A DNA stretch of 64,000 nt from DASXMT01 sp963781305 (GTDB taxonomy: Bacteria; Actinomycetota; Acidimicrobiia; Acidimicrobiales; RAAP-2). Position numbers and translations under genes: made by a program. The notes beneath the pieces are model-generated. The model did not search any database, was not told the DNA's origin, and saw only the letters and a list, made by a program, of their open reading frames with translations. Below are positions 33,843 through 42,560 of the stretch, in pieces (the stretch's first letter is position 1; each line of letters starts with the position of its first letter). The stretch spans positions 744,001-808,000 of the forward strand of contig CAWAFL010000001.1 in the NCBI GenBank assembly GCA_963781305.1. Direction: 5' to 3'.

Positions 33843-35078
33843 CTACAAGGGCAACCCGCCGGTGGCGGCTGCCGTCGACCCCGAGTCCTGGTAGGCGGCG
33901 ATGGTGCGCTCGGCGATGCGCATCTGGTGGATCTCGTCGGCGCCGTCGGCCAGGCGGGCCCAGCGGGCGTGCTGCAACATGGAGGCCAGCGGGGTGTCGG
34001 TCGAGTAGCCCAGCGCACCGTGGACCTGGATGGCCCGGTCGATGATGCGGTTCAGGCTGTTGGCCACGAAGTGCTTGCTCATCGAGACCTCGGTCCGGAA
34101 GTCGTCGCCACGATCGATCTTGTAGGCGGCATGCAGGACCATGAGCTTGCACTGGTAGAGCTCCATGGCCGAGTCGGCGATCAGCCACTGGATGCCCTGC
34201 TTCTCGGCCAGGAGCGAGCCATGCGAATAACGCTTGAGTGACCGATCGACCATCATGTCCAGAGCCGTCTCCGCCTGGGCGATCCAGCGCATGCAGTGGG
34301 CCAGGCGAGCCGGCCCCAGACGGTACTGGCCCAACTGGTGCCCGTTCCCCCGCCCTCCCAATATCTGCGAGTCGTGCACGCGGAGGTCCTCGATGACGAT
34401 CTCGCTGTGCCCGGTCGAGCCGTGCATGGTCTCGACCTCTCGCACGTCATTCCAGCCAACGGCTGGGAGGTCGATGATGAAGGCGGTGTTGGCTCCCCGG
34501 GAACCGACAGGAACGTCCGGTTCGGTCCGAGCAATCAGGATGGCAAAGCTGGACCGGCGGGCGTTGGAGATGAACCACTTGTGCCCGTTGATCACCCATT
34601 CGTCTCCGTCTGGATACGCGTGGGTGCGAATGAGGGTGGGGTCCGAGCCGGCTACCTCCGGCTCGGTCATGGCGAAGCAGGACATGGCCTCGCCCCGGCA
34701 CAGCCGACCTAGGTAGTTCTCCTTTTGGACGTCACTGCCCCAGTGCAGCAACGTGTGCATGTTGCCCTCATCGGGAGCCTGGCAGTTGAGGATCCACGGC
34801 CCAAGCCGCGTCCGTGCCGACTCGGTCTGCACCATGGCCAGGGCCACGTGCCCCAACCCCATGCCTCCCCACTCTGTGGGCATGTGGGGCAGCCATAGCC
34901 CGGCCGCCCGGGCCTGGTCACGGAGGCCGAAGATGGTCTTCAGGTACTCCTTCCGGGAGGTCTCGCGGTTCTCGTGGTCGAATCCGGCCACGGCCGGCAT
35001 CACCGTGCCCTCGATGAAGCTCCGGACCCGAGAGCGGATCTCCTCGTGCTCGGGGGCGAGAGTGAAGTCGATGCTCAT
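33843..35078 (-). CDS. Acyl-CoA dehydrogenase (ACAD10/11-like)
   Basis: A 411-aa FAD-dependent acyl-CoA dehydrogenase. FAMTEPEVAGSDPTLIRT (about residue 135) and WVINGHKWFISNARRSSFA (about 158) form the FAD and substrate region, and IQVHGALGYSTDTPL (about 350) is the C-terminal signature. The sequence resembles the ACAD10/11 branch used on branched or long chains. AAGGAG sits six bases before the ATG. It leads an operon with a SnoaL-like gene 25 bases upstream and a haloalkane dehalogenase beyond that, all on the minus strand. Confidence 0.92.
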   Translation of the reverse strand: MSIDFTLAPEHEEIRSRVRSFIEGTVMPAVAGFDHENRETSRKEYLKTIFGLRDQARAAGLWLPHMPTEWGGMGLGHVALAMVQTESARTRLGPWILNCQAPDEGNMHTLLHWGSDVQKENYLGRLCRGEAMSCFAMTEPEVAGSDPTLIRTHAYPDGDEWVINGHKWFISNARRSSFAILIARTEPDVPVGSRGANTAFIIDLPAVGWNDVREVETMHGSTGHSEIVIEDLRVHDSQILGGRGNGHQLGQYRLGPARLAHCMRWIAQAETALDMMVDRSLKRYSHGSLLAEKQGIQWLIADSAMELYQCKLMVLHAAYKIDRGDDFRTEVSMSKHFVANSLNRIIDRAIQVHGALGYSTDTPLASMLQHARWARLADGADEIHQMRIAERTIAAYQDSGSTAAATGGLPL

Positions 35079-35103
35079 CGGAGCTCCTTGGCAGTGATCG
35101 CGG

Positions 35104-35547
35104 TCATGGTATGAATTCGGGCCTCAGATGGAGGCTCAGGTCTCCGGCGAGGTCCACGAAGAACCGGCGCTCGGCAAAGCACCAACTGCCTTCGGTGTCG
35201 CGCCGGAACGTGTCCCGGTAGCGACCGGTGATGATCGGTCGTAGCGGCGCGTCACCCGCCGCCTGGAAAACGACATACGAGGACCGGGCCACGGCCTCGG
35301 CGTCGTCCAGGGACTCGAACACCGTGTTGACCACCAGGTGCTTGGTCGACGGGGTCCCGTCGTCGTACCGGATGACCTGCCTGGCAAAGACGTCGGCCAC
35401 TGCCTCGGGCCCGGTGGCAAACACGTTGCCGTGCTCGTCGGCCAGGCCACCTTTCCTGAACAGGTCGCCCACGCCGGCGAAGTCGCCGCGATCGATGCGC
35501 TCGCAGTAGGTAGCCAGCAGGTTCCGGATCTCGTCAGAGGATTCCAT
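35104..35547 (-). CDS. SnoaL/NTF2-like protein
   Basis: A 147-aa protein with the cone-shaped NTF2-like fold pattern: EIRNLLATYCERIDRGDFAGVGDLF at the N terminus, DDGTPSTKHLVVNTVFESLD (about 64-83), and the final strands WCFAERRFFVDLAGDL. Members act as isomerases, hydratases or dehydratases, or only bind ligands. The ATG at 35547 starts the homology; the frame upstream is an antisense shadow of the haloalkane dehalogenase. It sits between acyl-CoA dehydrogenase (25 bases) and dehalogenase (49 bases) genes in the same direction. Confidence 0.88.
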   Translation of the reverse strand: MESSDEIRNLLATYCERIDRGDFAGVGDLFRKGGLADEHGNVFATGPEAVADVFARQVIRYDDGTPSTKHLVVNTVFESLDDAEAVARSSYVVFQAAGDAPLRPIITGRYRDTFRRDTEGSWCFAERRFFVDLAGDLSLHLRPEFIP

Positions 35548-35596
35548 ACTCGGGACGCTATCTGGCTCACGCCGGCCCGAGCCGGGCGGCAACGGG

Positions 35597-36499
35597 TCAG
35601 GTGCCGATCCAGTCGACGAGGACCTTGGCCAGCTCCGGCCCGCAGTCCTCTTGGAGGAAGTGGCTGCCGTGCACGGTGACGTGCGGCTGGCCGGTAGTCC
35701 CGGGAACGCGCGAGAGGAACGCCCGGTCGCCACCGGCGGTGATGGGATCCTGATCGCTGAAAGCGCACAGGAACGGCTTGGTGAATTGCTCGAGGACCTC
35801 CCAGGCCCGCTGGTTGTCCGGCGTAGCCGGGTCGTCGGCACTCTGGGGGATCAAGCCCGGGAACGAGCGGGCCCCGGCCTTGTAGGAGGCATCGGGAAAG
35901 GGCGCCTCGTAGGCGCCGACCACCTCTGGTGGCATGGGGTTGATCACTCCCGAGGACACCAGCATGCCGATGGGCAGGTCAGGGTCGGATTGCACGAACT
36001 CGTAGAAGCGCCACCACGCCTCGGGCAGCCGCCGGCTGCCATCGGGCAGCCCGGTGTTGGCGGCGCACACCCGATCGAAGCGGTCGGGATGCTCGGCCAC
36101 GAGGCGGAGACCGATCAGGCCGCCCCAGTCCTGGCAGAAGAGGGTGAGGCCCCGGAGGTCGAGGTGGTCGAAGAGGAGGGCCCGCATCCACTCGACGTGG
36201 CGCGCGTAGGTGTAGTCACCGTCGGCCAGGGGCTTATCGGACCGGCCGAACCCGACCAGATCGGGGACGATGACACGAAATCCGGCCTCGAGGAGGCCGG
36301 GGATCATGGTCCGGTACAGGAACGACCAGGACGGCTCGCCGTGGATCAGCAGGACAGGCGAAGCGTCGGCGGGTCCCTCGTCGATGAAGGCGACCCGCAA
36401 CGAGCCACCCTCGTCATCATCCACGTTGTGGTACCGGGGCAGGTAGGGAAAGTCGGGCACGACGGCGAATCGGTCGTCGGGGGTGCGGGCAACGTCCAT
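35597..36499 (-). CDS. Haloalkane dehalogenase (HLD-I type)
   Basis: Alpha/beta hydrolase of 300 aa that should convert a haloalkane to an alcohol and halide. The active-site elements agree with HLD-I enzymes: HGEPSWSFLYR (halide-side residues), the nucleophile Asp and halide-binding Trp in FCQDWGGLIG (about 120), the acid Asp in FSDQDPIT (about 245) and the base His in HGSHFLQED (about 278). AGGAG nine bases ahead supports the ATG at 36499. HLD-type sequences are sometimes plain epoxide or ester hydrolases, so the halide reaction is probable rather than certain. First gene of the ACAD operon. Confidence 0.88.
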   Translation of the reverse strand: MDVARTPDDRFAVVPDFPYLPRYHNVDDDEGGSLRVAFIDEGPADASPVLLIHGEPSWSFLYRTMIPGLLEAGFRVIVPDLVGFGRSDKPLADGDYTYARHVEWMRALLFDHLDLRGLTLFCQDWGGLIGLRLVAEHPDRFDRVCAANTGLPDGSRRLPEAWWRFYEFVQSDPDLPIGMLVSSGVINPMPPEVVGAYEAPFPDASYKAGARSFPGLIPQSADDPATPDNQRAWEVLEQFTKPFLCAFSDQDPITAGGDRAFLSRVPGTTGQPHVTVHGSHFLQEDCGPELAKVLVDWIGT

Positions 36500-36627
36500 G
36501 AAGTCGGTCTCCTGGGTAGAGGAACAATCTAGAACTGACCGCTGCTCGGTGCCTCCCGGAGATGGCACATGGCAAGATCGATAACCGTGGACGAGACGAG
36601 CCGATCCGGCGGGCGGGCCCCCTGTAG

Positions 36628-38463
36628 ATGACCACGGACCCCGGCGCGCCAGCAGTGGGCGGTCGCTATCGCCTCGAGGATCCGATCGCCAGCGGGGGGA
36701 TGGGCGACGTATGGCGGGCCGCCGACGAGCTCCTGGGCCGTCAGGTCGCAGTCAAGATCTTGAAGCCCGGGTTCGGTGACGACGCATCGTTTCGCCTGCG
36801 CTTCCGAGCCGAGGCCCGAGCTTCGGCCAGCCTGTCTCACCCCGGCGTGGCCACGGTGTACGACTACGGCGAGCAGGTGGCCGGGGGCATCCACACCGCC
36901 TACCTGGTCATGGAGCTGGTGCCCGGGGAGCCGCTGAGCGCGCTACTGGCTCGCCAGGTGACCATCGATCCGGCGCGGACCATGGACCTGGTGGCCCAGA
37001 CGGCCGGCGCGCTGCAGGCGGCCCACGATCGTGGGATCGTGCACCGCGACATCAAGCCGGCAAACCTGCTCGTCCGACCGGACGGAAGCATCAAGATCAC
37101 CGACTTCGGCATCGCCCGGGCCGCCGATGCCATGGCCCTCACCCAGACGGGGATGCTCCTCGGGACCGTGGCGTACATGTCGCCCGAGCAGCTCAGCGGC
37201 CTGACCGCGACGCCGGCGTCCGACCTCTACAGCCTCGGCGTGGTGGCCTATCTGTGTCTCGTCGGTCGCACGCCGTTCGCCGGTGTGGAGCAGATGGCGG
37301 TGGCCGTAGCCCATGTCCGAGACGACGTGCCTCCCCTCCCCAACGAGGTCCCCCCGGCCGTGCGGGATGTCGTGTACCAGCTCTTGGACAAGGATCCCGC
37401 TCGCAGGCCGGGGTCAGCCGGCGAACTGGCCGCCACCGCCGCAGGCATCCGGGGTCAGCTGGTCGGCGAGCCGGTGCCCACCGCCCCCACGGTCCCACCG
37501 AGCCCCCTCGCCCCCCTCGCCGATCTACTCGGCCGGCTCCCGACCGTGGAGGCCGTGGGGGCGACGAAGGCTTCCACCGCGGTGGCACACCCACCCCTCG
37601 GGGTTGGCGGCCCTGCCGGCAATAGGGCGACCGTGGCCCTGCCCGATCACACTCGGCCCGATCACACTCGGCCCGATCACACTCAGCCCGATCACACTCA
37701 GCCCGATCACGCTCGCCCCCCTCTACCGGAGCCCCGCCGGCACCGCCGGCGGGTAGCGATCGCGGTGCTGGCCGGGATAGCCCTTCTGGCCCTGGCCCTC
37801 GGGTTGTGGGCCTCGAGCGGGACATCGATGATCACGGTCCCAGAGGTGCAGCACCAGCCGGTGTCCACCGCGGTGTCGGTCATCACCAAGGCCGGCCTGC
37901 GAGCCTCCACCCGCCCGGTCGACAGGAACGAACCGACCGGACTGGTTGTCACCCAGATTCCAGGGCCGAGGGCTCGGGTGAGCGCCGGGTCGACGGTGAC
38001 ACTGGCTGTCTCGAGCGGCTACCTCGACCTCTCCCCGACCGGACTGATCGGGCAGCAGTACCCGCAGGTGGCCGCGTCCATCACCCTTCTCGGCTTCCTT
38101 CCGTCACGGCGGGAGACGGCGTCGAGCTCACCGGCCGGTACCGTCCTCGCCGTCACACCCAACGGGCGGGTCAAGGTGGGCGCCACCATCACGCTCTGGG
38201 TGGCTTTCGCTCCGCCACCCACCACAACGGTGCCCACGACGAGGCCACCCACCACAACGGTGCCCACGACCAAGGCGACGGCTCCGACAGTGCCAACGAC
38301 GAAGCCCACCACACGGACGGAGCCCACCACACCGACTGTGCCCACCACGACGCCAACAGCTCCGACCCTCCCAACCACGGAGCCAAGCGCTCCGACCACG
38401 AAGGGCAACCAGGGTCAGGGTGGGAACCGTGGTGATTTTGGGCCGCACCACGGCGGCGACTGA
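36628..38463 (+). CDS. PASTA-domain serine/threonine protein kinase (PknB-like)
   Basis: A 611-aa membrane receptor kinase. The cytoplasmic kinase domain (about 10-275) has GGMGDVWRA, the ATP Lys in VAVKIL, catalytic HRDIKPANLL and DFGIA. A proline-rich linker of PDHT[RQ] repeats follows, then a transmembrane helix (about 373-390), two PASTA-like extracellular domains (about 395-460 and 463-530), and a Pro/Thr-rich tail of TTTVPTT repeats ending in a Gly/Asn/His segment. The PASTA domains bind muropeptides or lipid II. Located beside an ECF sigma/anti-sigma pair and muralytic genes, it likely senses cell-wall state. The ATG at 36628 begins the kinase domain. Confidence 0.94.
   Translation: MTTDPGAPAVGGRYRLEDPIASGGMGDVWRAADELLGRQVAVKILKPGFGDDASFRLRFRAEARASASLSHPGVATVYDYGEQVAGGIHTAYLVMELVPGEPLSALLARQVTIDPARTMDLVAQTAGALQAAHDRGIVHRDIKPANLLVRPDGSIKITDFGIARAADAMALTQTGMLLGTVAYMSPEQLSGLTATPASDLYSLGVVAYLCLVGRTPFAGVEQMAVAVAHVRDDVPPLPNEVPPAVRDVVYQLLDKDPARRPGSAGELAATAAGIRGQLVGEPVPTAPTVPPSPLAPLADLLGRLPTVEAVGATKASTAVAHPPLGVGGPAGNRATVALPDHTRPDHTRPDHTQPDHTQPDHARPPLPEPRRHRRRVAIAVLAGIALLALALGLWASSGTSMITVPEVQHQPVSTAVSVITKAGLRASTRPVDRNEPTGLVVTQIPGPRARVSAGSTVTLAVSSGYLDLSPTGLIGQQYPQVAASITLLGFLPSRRETASSSPAGTVLAVTPNGRVKVGATITLWVAFAPPPTTTVPTTRPPTTTVPTTKATAPTVPTTKPTTRTEPTTPTVPTTTPTAPTLPTTEPSAPTTKGNQGQGGNRGDFGPHHGGD
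37641..37715. repeat. Five 15-bp tandem repeats in the PASTA kinase linker
   Basis: GCCCGATCACACTCG repeats at 37641, 37656, 37671, 37686 and 37701 with only single-base changes and stays in frame, encoding five Pro-Asp-His-Thr-Arg/Gln units. They sit in the juxtamembrane linker before the transmembrane helix. The near-identical DNA points to recent expansion. Confidence 0.9.
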
Positions 38464-38710
38464 ACTCCGGGCCACGCTCCAAGGGACGGCTGCCCGGCAC
38501 CGTTTCGGATCACGTCCATCTGGGAACGGGGCAATCTTTTCGCCGGCATCATCCGTAGTACAGGCATGAACCGATCATCCGGAGGAGTCGCCGCCGGAAG
38601 TGATGTCGGCGGCATCCTCAGCGGCCAGGGCACCGATCCCGGGACCCGATCGCTGCTCGCCCACGTCACCTTGGCCCTGTGGCTCGGCCGAGGGGAACCA
38701 GAGGGAACCC

Positions 38711-39364
38711 ATGCCCGTCCATGAGGCGACCGAGCGCCGCGTTGCCGGACACCTCCGTGGTGGCCAGAATGGCTCCGTGCTGACACCGAGGACCGGCGGG
38801 ACCCACGCGCACCCGTCGGACGAGGCGCTGATCGCCGGCATGGCCGTGGGCGACGAGCAGGCCGCCGCGGCGTTCGTCCGTCGCTACCAAAGGCGGGTGT
38901 TCGGCTTGGCAGTCGGGATGTTGGGTGATCCGGGGGTCGCTGAAGATGTGGCTCAGGAAGCCTTGCTCCGCGCCTGGCGCCATGCTCCCGTGTTCGACGC
39001 TCGTCGGGGATCGGTCACCAGCTGGATACTCACCATCACTCGAAACCTGGCCATCGACGCCATCCGCCGGCGTCGGGCCGTGCCTACCGATCCGGAGGTG
39101 TTGGTCTCGCTCGGCCTGGCCGAGACGAATGACTCGGCCGAGGACGTGTCCACCGCCGGGCATCTCGGACCCGAGCTGCGGACAGCCCTCGCTGCGTTGC
39201 CGGTGGAGCAACGTCGGGCCACCCTGCTCGCCGCGCTCTACGGGCGCACTGCCGAGGAGATCAGCACCTCGGAGTCCATTCCACTGGGCACGGCGAAGAC
39301 CCGGATTCGCGCTGGCCTCTCAAAACTGCGGGCCGCGTTGCGCGACGCAGAGGAGCTGTCGTGA
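38711..39364 (+). CDS. ECF-type RNA polymerase sigma factor
   Basis: A 217-aa sigma-70 family factor. Region 2 spans DEQAAAAFVRRYQRRVFGLA to ARRGSVTSWILTITRNLAIDAIRRRR (about 48-120), and region 4 spans LPVEQRRATLLAALYGRTAEEISTSESIPLGTAKTRIRAGLSKLR (about 162-207). AGAGGG is spaced six bases before the ATG at 38711. Alternatively the GTG at 38776 would give a shorter, more family-typical N terminus. The last four bases overlap the anti-sigma gene (GTGA), which keeps the pair stoichiometric. This pair resembles SigK/RskA. Confidence 0.92.
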   Translation: MPVHEATERRVAGHLRGGQNGSVLTPRTGGTHAHPSDEALIAGMAVGDEQAAAAFVRRYQRRVFGLAVGMLGDPGVAEDVAQEALLRAWRHAPVFDARRGSVTSWILTITRNLAIDAIRRRRAVPTDPEVLVSLGLAETNDSAEDVSTAGHLGPELRTALAALPVEQRRATLLAALYGRTAEEISTSESIPLGTAKTRIRAGLSKLRAALRDAEELS

Positions 39365-40059
39365 CCGAGCAAGGGCAACCGATCCCCCACCAGCGTTACG
39401 TGGCTGAGCTGTCGGACCTGGCCGTCGGCGTGCTCGACGGGCGGGAACGGGCTGTCGTCCTCGAGCACGTGGCCGACTGTGCCAGCTGCACGGCTGAGCT
39501 GGAGCAACTGACAGCGGTGGTCGACAGCCTGGTGCACGTCGCCCCCGAGGCGGAACCGCCCATCGGTTTCGAAGCCCGGGTGCTCAGCCAACTCCAGGTA
39601 CCCCGCTCCATCCCCACCATCCACCGTGGTTGGCGCCGCTCGCTCCTTGTCTCGGCCGCCGCGGCCGTGATTGTCCTGGCGTTCGGCATCGGCTGGGTCG
39701 TGCACTCGGCCGCCGGGTCTCGGGTGGTGAACGCCATAGGCTCACCCAAGGGCTACGTGGCCGAGGCAACCCTCGTGACGCCAGGCGGGCAGTCGAACGG
39801 GAACGTGTCTGTCTATCCCGGTTGGGCCGGCTCTCCGTCGTGGCTGTTCATGACGGTCAGCTCCCCGTCCTGGACCGGTCGCGTACGATGCGCGATCACG
39901 TCGACCGATGGGACCACCCACACCATCGGGTCGTTCCCAACCGTGGCCGGACACCAGGCGTCGTGGGGTGCTCCCCTTCCGGTTGCAGCCAAGTCGGTGC
40001 AAAAGGCCGAACTCATCGCCCCCGACGGGCGCATTCTGGCCCGCGCCAATTTGTCGTGA
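39361..40059 (+). CDS. Anti-sigma factor (RskA-like, zinc-finger type)
   Basis: A 232-aa membrane-bound regulator that should hold the preceding sigma factor. The N-terminal anti-sigma domain has AELSDLAVGVLDGRE and an HVADCASC zinc-binding motif (about residues 37-44). A transmembrane helix lies at about 98-117. The outer domain (about 120-232) resembles RskA/SigK-anti-sigma C-terminal regions, with GWAGSPSWLFMTVSS. It begins with a GTG that overlaps the sigma stop by four bases. Proteolysis of such proteins after an external signal releases the sigma factor. Confidence 0.92.
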   Translation: MTEQGQPIPHQRYVAELSDLAVGVLDGRERAVVLEHVADCASCTAELEQLTAVVDSLVHVAPEAEPPIGFEARVLSQLQVPRSIPTIHRGWRRSLLVSAAAAVIVLAFGIGWVVHSAAGSRVVNAIGSPKGYVAEATLVTPGGQSNGNVSVYPGWAGSPSWLFMTVSSPSWTGRVRCAITSTDGTTHTIGSFPTVAGHQASWGAPLPVAAKSVQKAELIAPDGRILARANLS

Positions 40060-40179
40060 CCACCCCGACCTGATCGGACCAGGCGACACCCTCTGCCCGG
40101 GCCGCAGCGGCCACGGTGACAGCAACGCAGGCACGGTGGCCGGTAGGGTGGCCCGGATCATGGAGACGAGAGGCCCGGT

Positions 40180-41025
40180 TTGCGTCTGAGTCGAGCGCAG
40201 CGTCGAGCACGGCGTCGCACCCTTTTCGTCGTCGGCCTCGTGGTCGTGCTGGGCGCCGTCGGCGCAGTGGTGGCTGTGATCAGCCTCAAACCCCAGCCCC
40301 CGGCACAATTCGAATCAGTGTGCACCGTTGCCACCGGCACGACGACCAAGTCGGGCACCGCCAACGTGTATGTCCTCGTGCCCGATCAGGCCCAGAACGC
40401 GTCGATCATCGCTGCAGTTGCCATGCAAATGGGTCTGCCCGATCATGCCGTGACCGTGGCCCTGGCCACCGCGTACCAAGAGAGCCAGCTCGAGAACCTC
40501 ACCTACGGCGACCTGGATTCGGTCGGGCTCTTCCAACAGCGCCCATCCGAGGGTTGGGGCACACCTGCCCAGATCGAGAATCCGGTCTATGCCGCCACCG
40601 CCTTTTACGATCACCTCGTGCAGGTCCCCGGATGGGAGACCATGCCGGTGACCGAGGCGGCACAGATGGTCCAGCACAGCGCGTCACCCGATGCCTATGC
40701 CCAGTGGGCTCCCGAGGCACGATCGCTGGCCAGGGCGCTGACCGGCGAAGAGCCCCAAGGCATGGCGTGCCATCTCGACGGCTTCGGCGGCCACGCCCCG
40801 TTGACATCGACCTTGACCAGCGCAGTCACCACGGAATTGGGCAGCCCCGCCTTCGGCGTGCCCGTGAGTACGAAGCGCGGCTGGCAGGTGGCAGCGTGGG
40901 CCGTGGCCCACGCCTACAACTACCACCTGACCTCGGTCACGTTCGACGGCCGGGTGTGGACGCCCTCCTCGGGGGCCTGGAATGCCGCATCAAAGACACG
41001 ACCGGCGGTGGTGGTCACCCCATGA
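40180..41025 (+). CDS. Exported lysozyme-like/lytic transglycosylase-type protein
   Basis: A 281-aa protein with an N-terminal basic tail and a signal-anchor helix (about residues 15-33). The central domain contains ALATAYQESQLENLTYGDLDSVGLFQQRPSEGWG (about 87-120): Glu after AYQ is placed like the catalytic Glu of lysozyme-fold enzymes, and GLFQQRP matches the actinobacterial SLT-like family sometimes mislabelled heavy metal transporter. The start is a TTG at 40180 preceded by GAGAGG. The stop overlaps the next ATG by four bases (ATGA), so the thioesterase is translated in coupling with it. A role in wall remodelling fits the upstream kinase and sigma factor. Confidence 0.8.
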   Translation: MRLSRAQRRARRRTLFVVGLVVVLGAVGAVVAVISLKPQPPAQFESVCTVATGTTTKSGTANVYVLVPDQAQNASIIAAVAMQMGLPDHAVTVALATAYQESQLENLTYGDLDSVGLFQQRPSEGWGTPAQIENPVYAATAFYDHLVQVPGWETMPVTEAAQMVQHSASPDAYAQWAPEARSLARALTGEEPQGMACHLDGFGGHAPLTSTLTSAVTTELGSPAFGVPVSTKRGWQVAAWAVAHAYNYHLTSVTFDGRVWTPSSGAWNAASKTRPAVVVTP

Positions 41026-41939
41026 AGGGGTCGGGAAGCGCATTCGTTCGGGAGACCACGGTGGTTCCCGACCCGTCGAAGTCGGGCCGGTATCGGCTGG
41101 AGCTGAGTGGCGACTGGGTGGTTGCCCAGGTGCCCCAGGGCGGTGTGGTGGCGGCCGTCGGGGCGAGGGCCATGGCTGCCCACCTCGGCCGCGAGGATCA
41201 GGTGCTCCGGTCGATCTCCGCCGTGTTCGCCGGACCGGTGGGACCGGGCCCGGTCGAGGTGGACGTCACCGTCCTTCGTCGGGGTCGGTCGCTCTCCCAA
41301 CTGTCAGCCACCGTTCGCAACGTGGGCGCCGACGCCGGCCTCACTGCTCTGGCCGTGTTCGGGGCGGCACGACCGGGATTCGAGTTCACCGATGTGAGCT
41401 TCCCCGAAGTACCGGCTCCCGAGGCATGCCCGTCGTTCCGCGACCCCCCACCCGAGGGCGTACCCGAGCGGCGCATCGCCGCCTCACCCTTTTGGACCAG
41501 GGTGGAAGGCCGTGCCGCCGTCGGTCATGCCCCCTGGGACCGATGGCTGCCCACCACATCGGAAACGGTTGGCTGGTACCGCTTCGATGAACCTCCGGCC
41601 GATGTGCAGGGACGCCTCGACCCCTTAGCCCTGGTCGTCCTGTGCGACACCATGCCCGGCTCGGTGGGTGAGCGCATGGGCGGTAGCGACGTCGAGTGGT
41701 TCGGGCCCAGCGCCGACCTGACCGTGCACGTGGTCGGGACGGCGTCCGCTGGTTGGCTCCTGGCCCGTGGGCGGGCCCGTCATGCTGGCCAGGGGTATGC
41801 GTCCATCGAGCTCGAGCTGTGGGACCCAGGCCGGCGTGCGCTGGTCGCCTACGGTACCCAGCAGATGTACTTCCAGTTCTTCGGTGATCCACCCACCGGA
41901 GACCAACTCCGACCCCGGACGTCCCTTCCCCCCGACTGA
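41022..41939 (+). CDS. Acyl-CoA thioesterase domain protein (TesB-like)
   Basis: A 305-aa double-hotdog protein of the TesB/acyl-CoA thioesterase group. GDWVVAQVPQGGVVAAVGARAM (about 30-51) is the N-terminal hotdog, and the second hotdog ends with ELWDPGRRALVAYGTQQMYFQFFGDPP. LALVVLCDTMPGSVGERMG (about 200) holds the conserved Asp region. It should hydrolyse acyl-CoA of unknown chain. The ATG overlaps the stop of the lysozyme-like gene; the much longer frame upstream is a shadow of that gene. The combination of a wall enzyme and a thioesterase is unusual. Confidence 0.87.
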   Translation: MKGSGSAFVRETTVVPDPSKSGRYRLELSGDWVVAQVPQGGVVAAVGARAMAAHLGREDQVLRSISAVFAGPVGPGPVEVDVTVLRRGRSLSQLSATVRNVGADAGLTALAVFGAARPGFEFTDVSFPEVPAPEACPSFRDPPPEGVPERRIAASPFWTRVEGRAAVGHAPWDRWLPTTSETVGWYRFDEPPADVQGRLDPLALVVLCDTMPGSVGERMGGSDVEWFGPSADLTVHVVGTASAGWLLARGRARHAGQGYASIELELWDPGRRALVAYGTQQMYFQFFGDPPTGDQLRPRTSLPPD

Positions 41940-41980
41940 GCGGTGCGCCGTCGGCCTCGACCGTTCGGCCACTCCAGCGC

Positions 41981-42439
41981 CTATCCCGGTGAAGACGCCG
42001 CTTCTTTGGCCGCTTCCCATCCCGCCACCATGGCCCCGAAGCGCATCGGGTTGTAGACGTCCTCCTCGTAGGACCAGCGACCGTCGCCGGCGTACTTGAG
42101 CAGGGTGAAGTTGTACGCCTGGTGGGTCGAGCCATCGCCTGGGTCCTTCATGCGATTCCACACCTGGCAGACGACCCAGCCTCGATCCTCGTCGATCATG
42201 TACCACTCGATGGGGAACTCGGGCATGGCGTTGCCCGGATATTCCGACATGCACGAGCTGATCCAGGCGCTGATGGCCTCTCGCCCGTTGAACGTGCCGT
42301 AGTGGTGCTCGATGTAAACGGCGTCGTCGGTGAACTGGTCGGCCCAGGCCTTCCAGTCACCGGTTCGACCGGCAACCGCGGCCACCTCCTGGTACTGCTC
42401 GAACGCCGACTCCAGCTCGTCCCTGCTCCATGTGCCCAT
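41981..42439 (-). CDS. SnoaL/NTF2-like protein
   Basis: A 152-aa nuclear-transport-factor-2-like protein: AGRTGDWKAWADQFTDDAVYIEHHYGTFNGREAI (about 24-57) forms the helix and first strands, and GWVVCQVWNRMKDPGDGS, YNFTLLKYAGDG and EEDVYNPMRFG complete the fold. The active site is a hydrophobic pocket, so ligand binding, isomerisation or hydration are possible. GGGAGG precedes the ATG. It shares little with the other SnoaL-like protein in the window beyond the fold, and 42 bases separate it from the convergent thioesterase. Confidence 0.88.
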   Translation of the reverse strand: MGTWSRDELESAFEQYQEVAAVAGRTGDWKAWADQFTDDAVYIEHHYGTFNGREAISAWISSCMSEYPGNAMPEFPIEWYMIDEDRGWVVCQVWNRMKDPGDGSTHQAYNFTLLKYAGDGRWSYEEDVYNPMRFGAMVAGWEAAKEAASSPG

Positions 42440-42560
42440 ATCGCCTCCCGGCCGGCCCCCCGGGCCACGGCCCAAGTGTGGGGCCCGCGTTCCCGTGCGG
42501 TCAAGGCCCTGCACCCATCAAGGGGGGCTGCGCCTCTCAAACGGGGTGAGAAGGCGGGGA

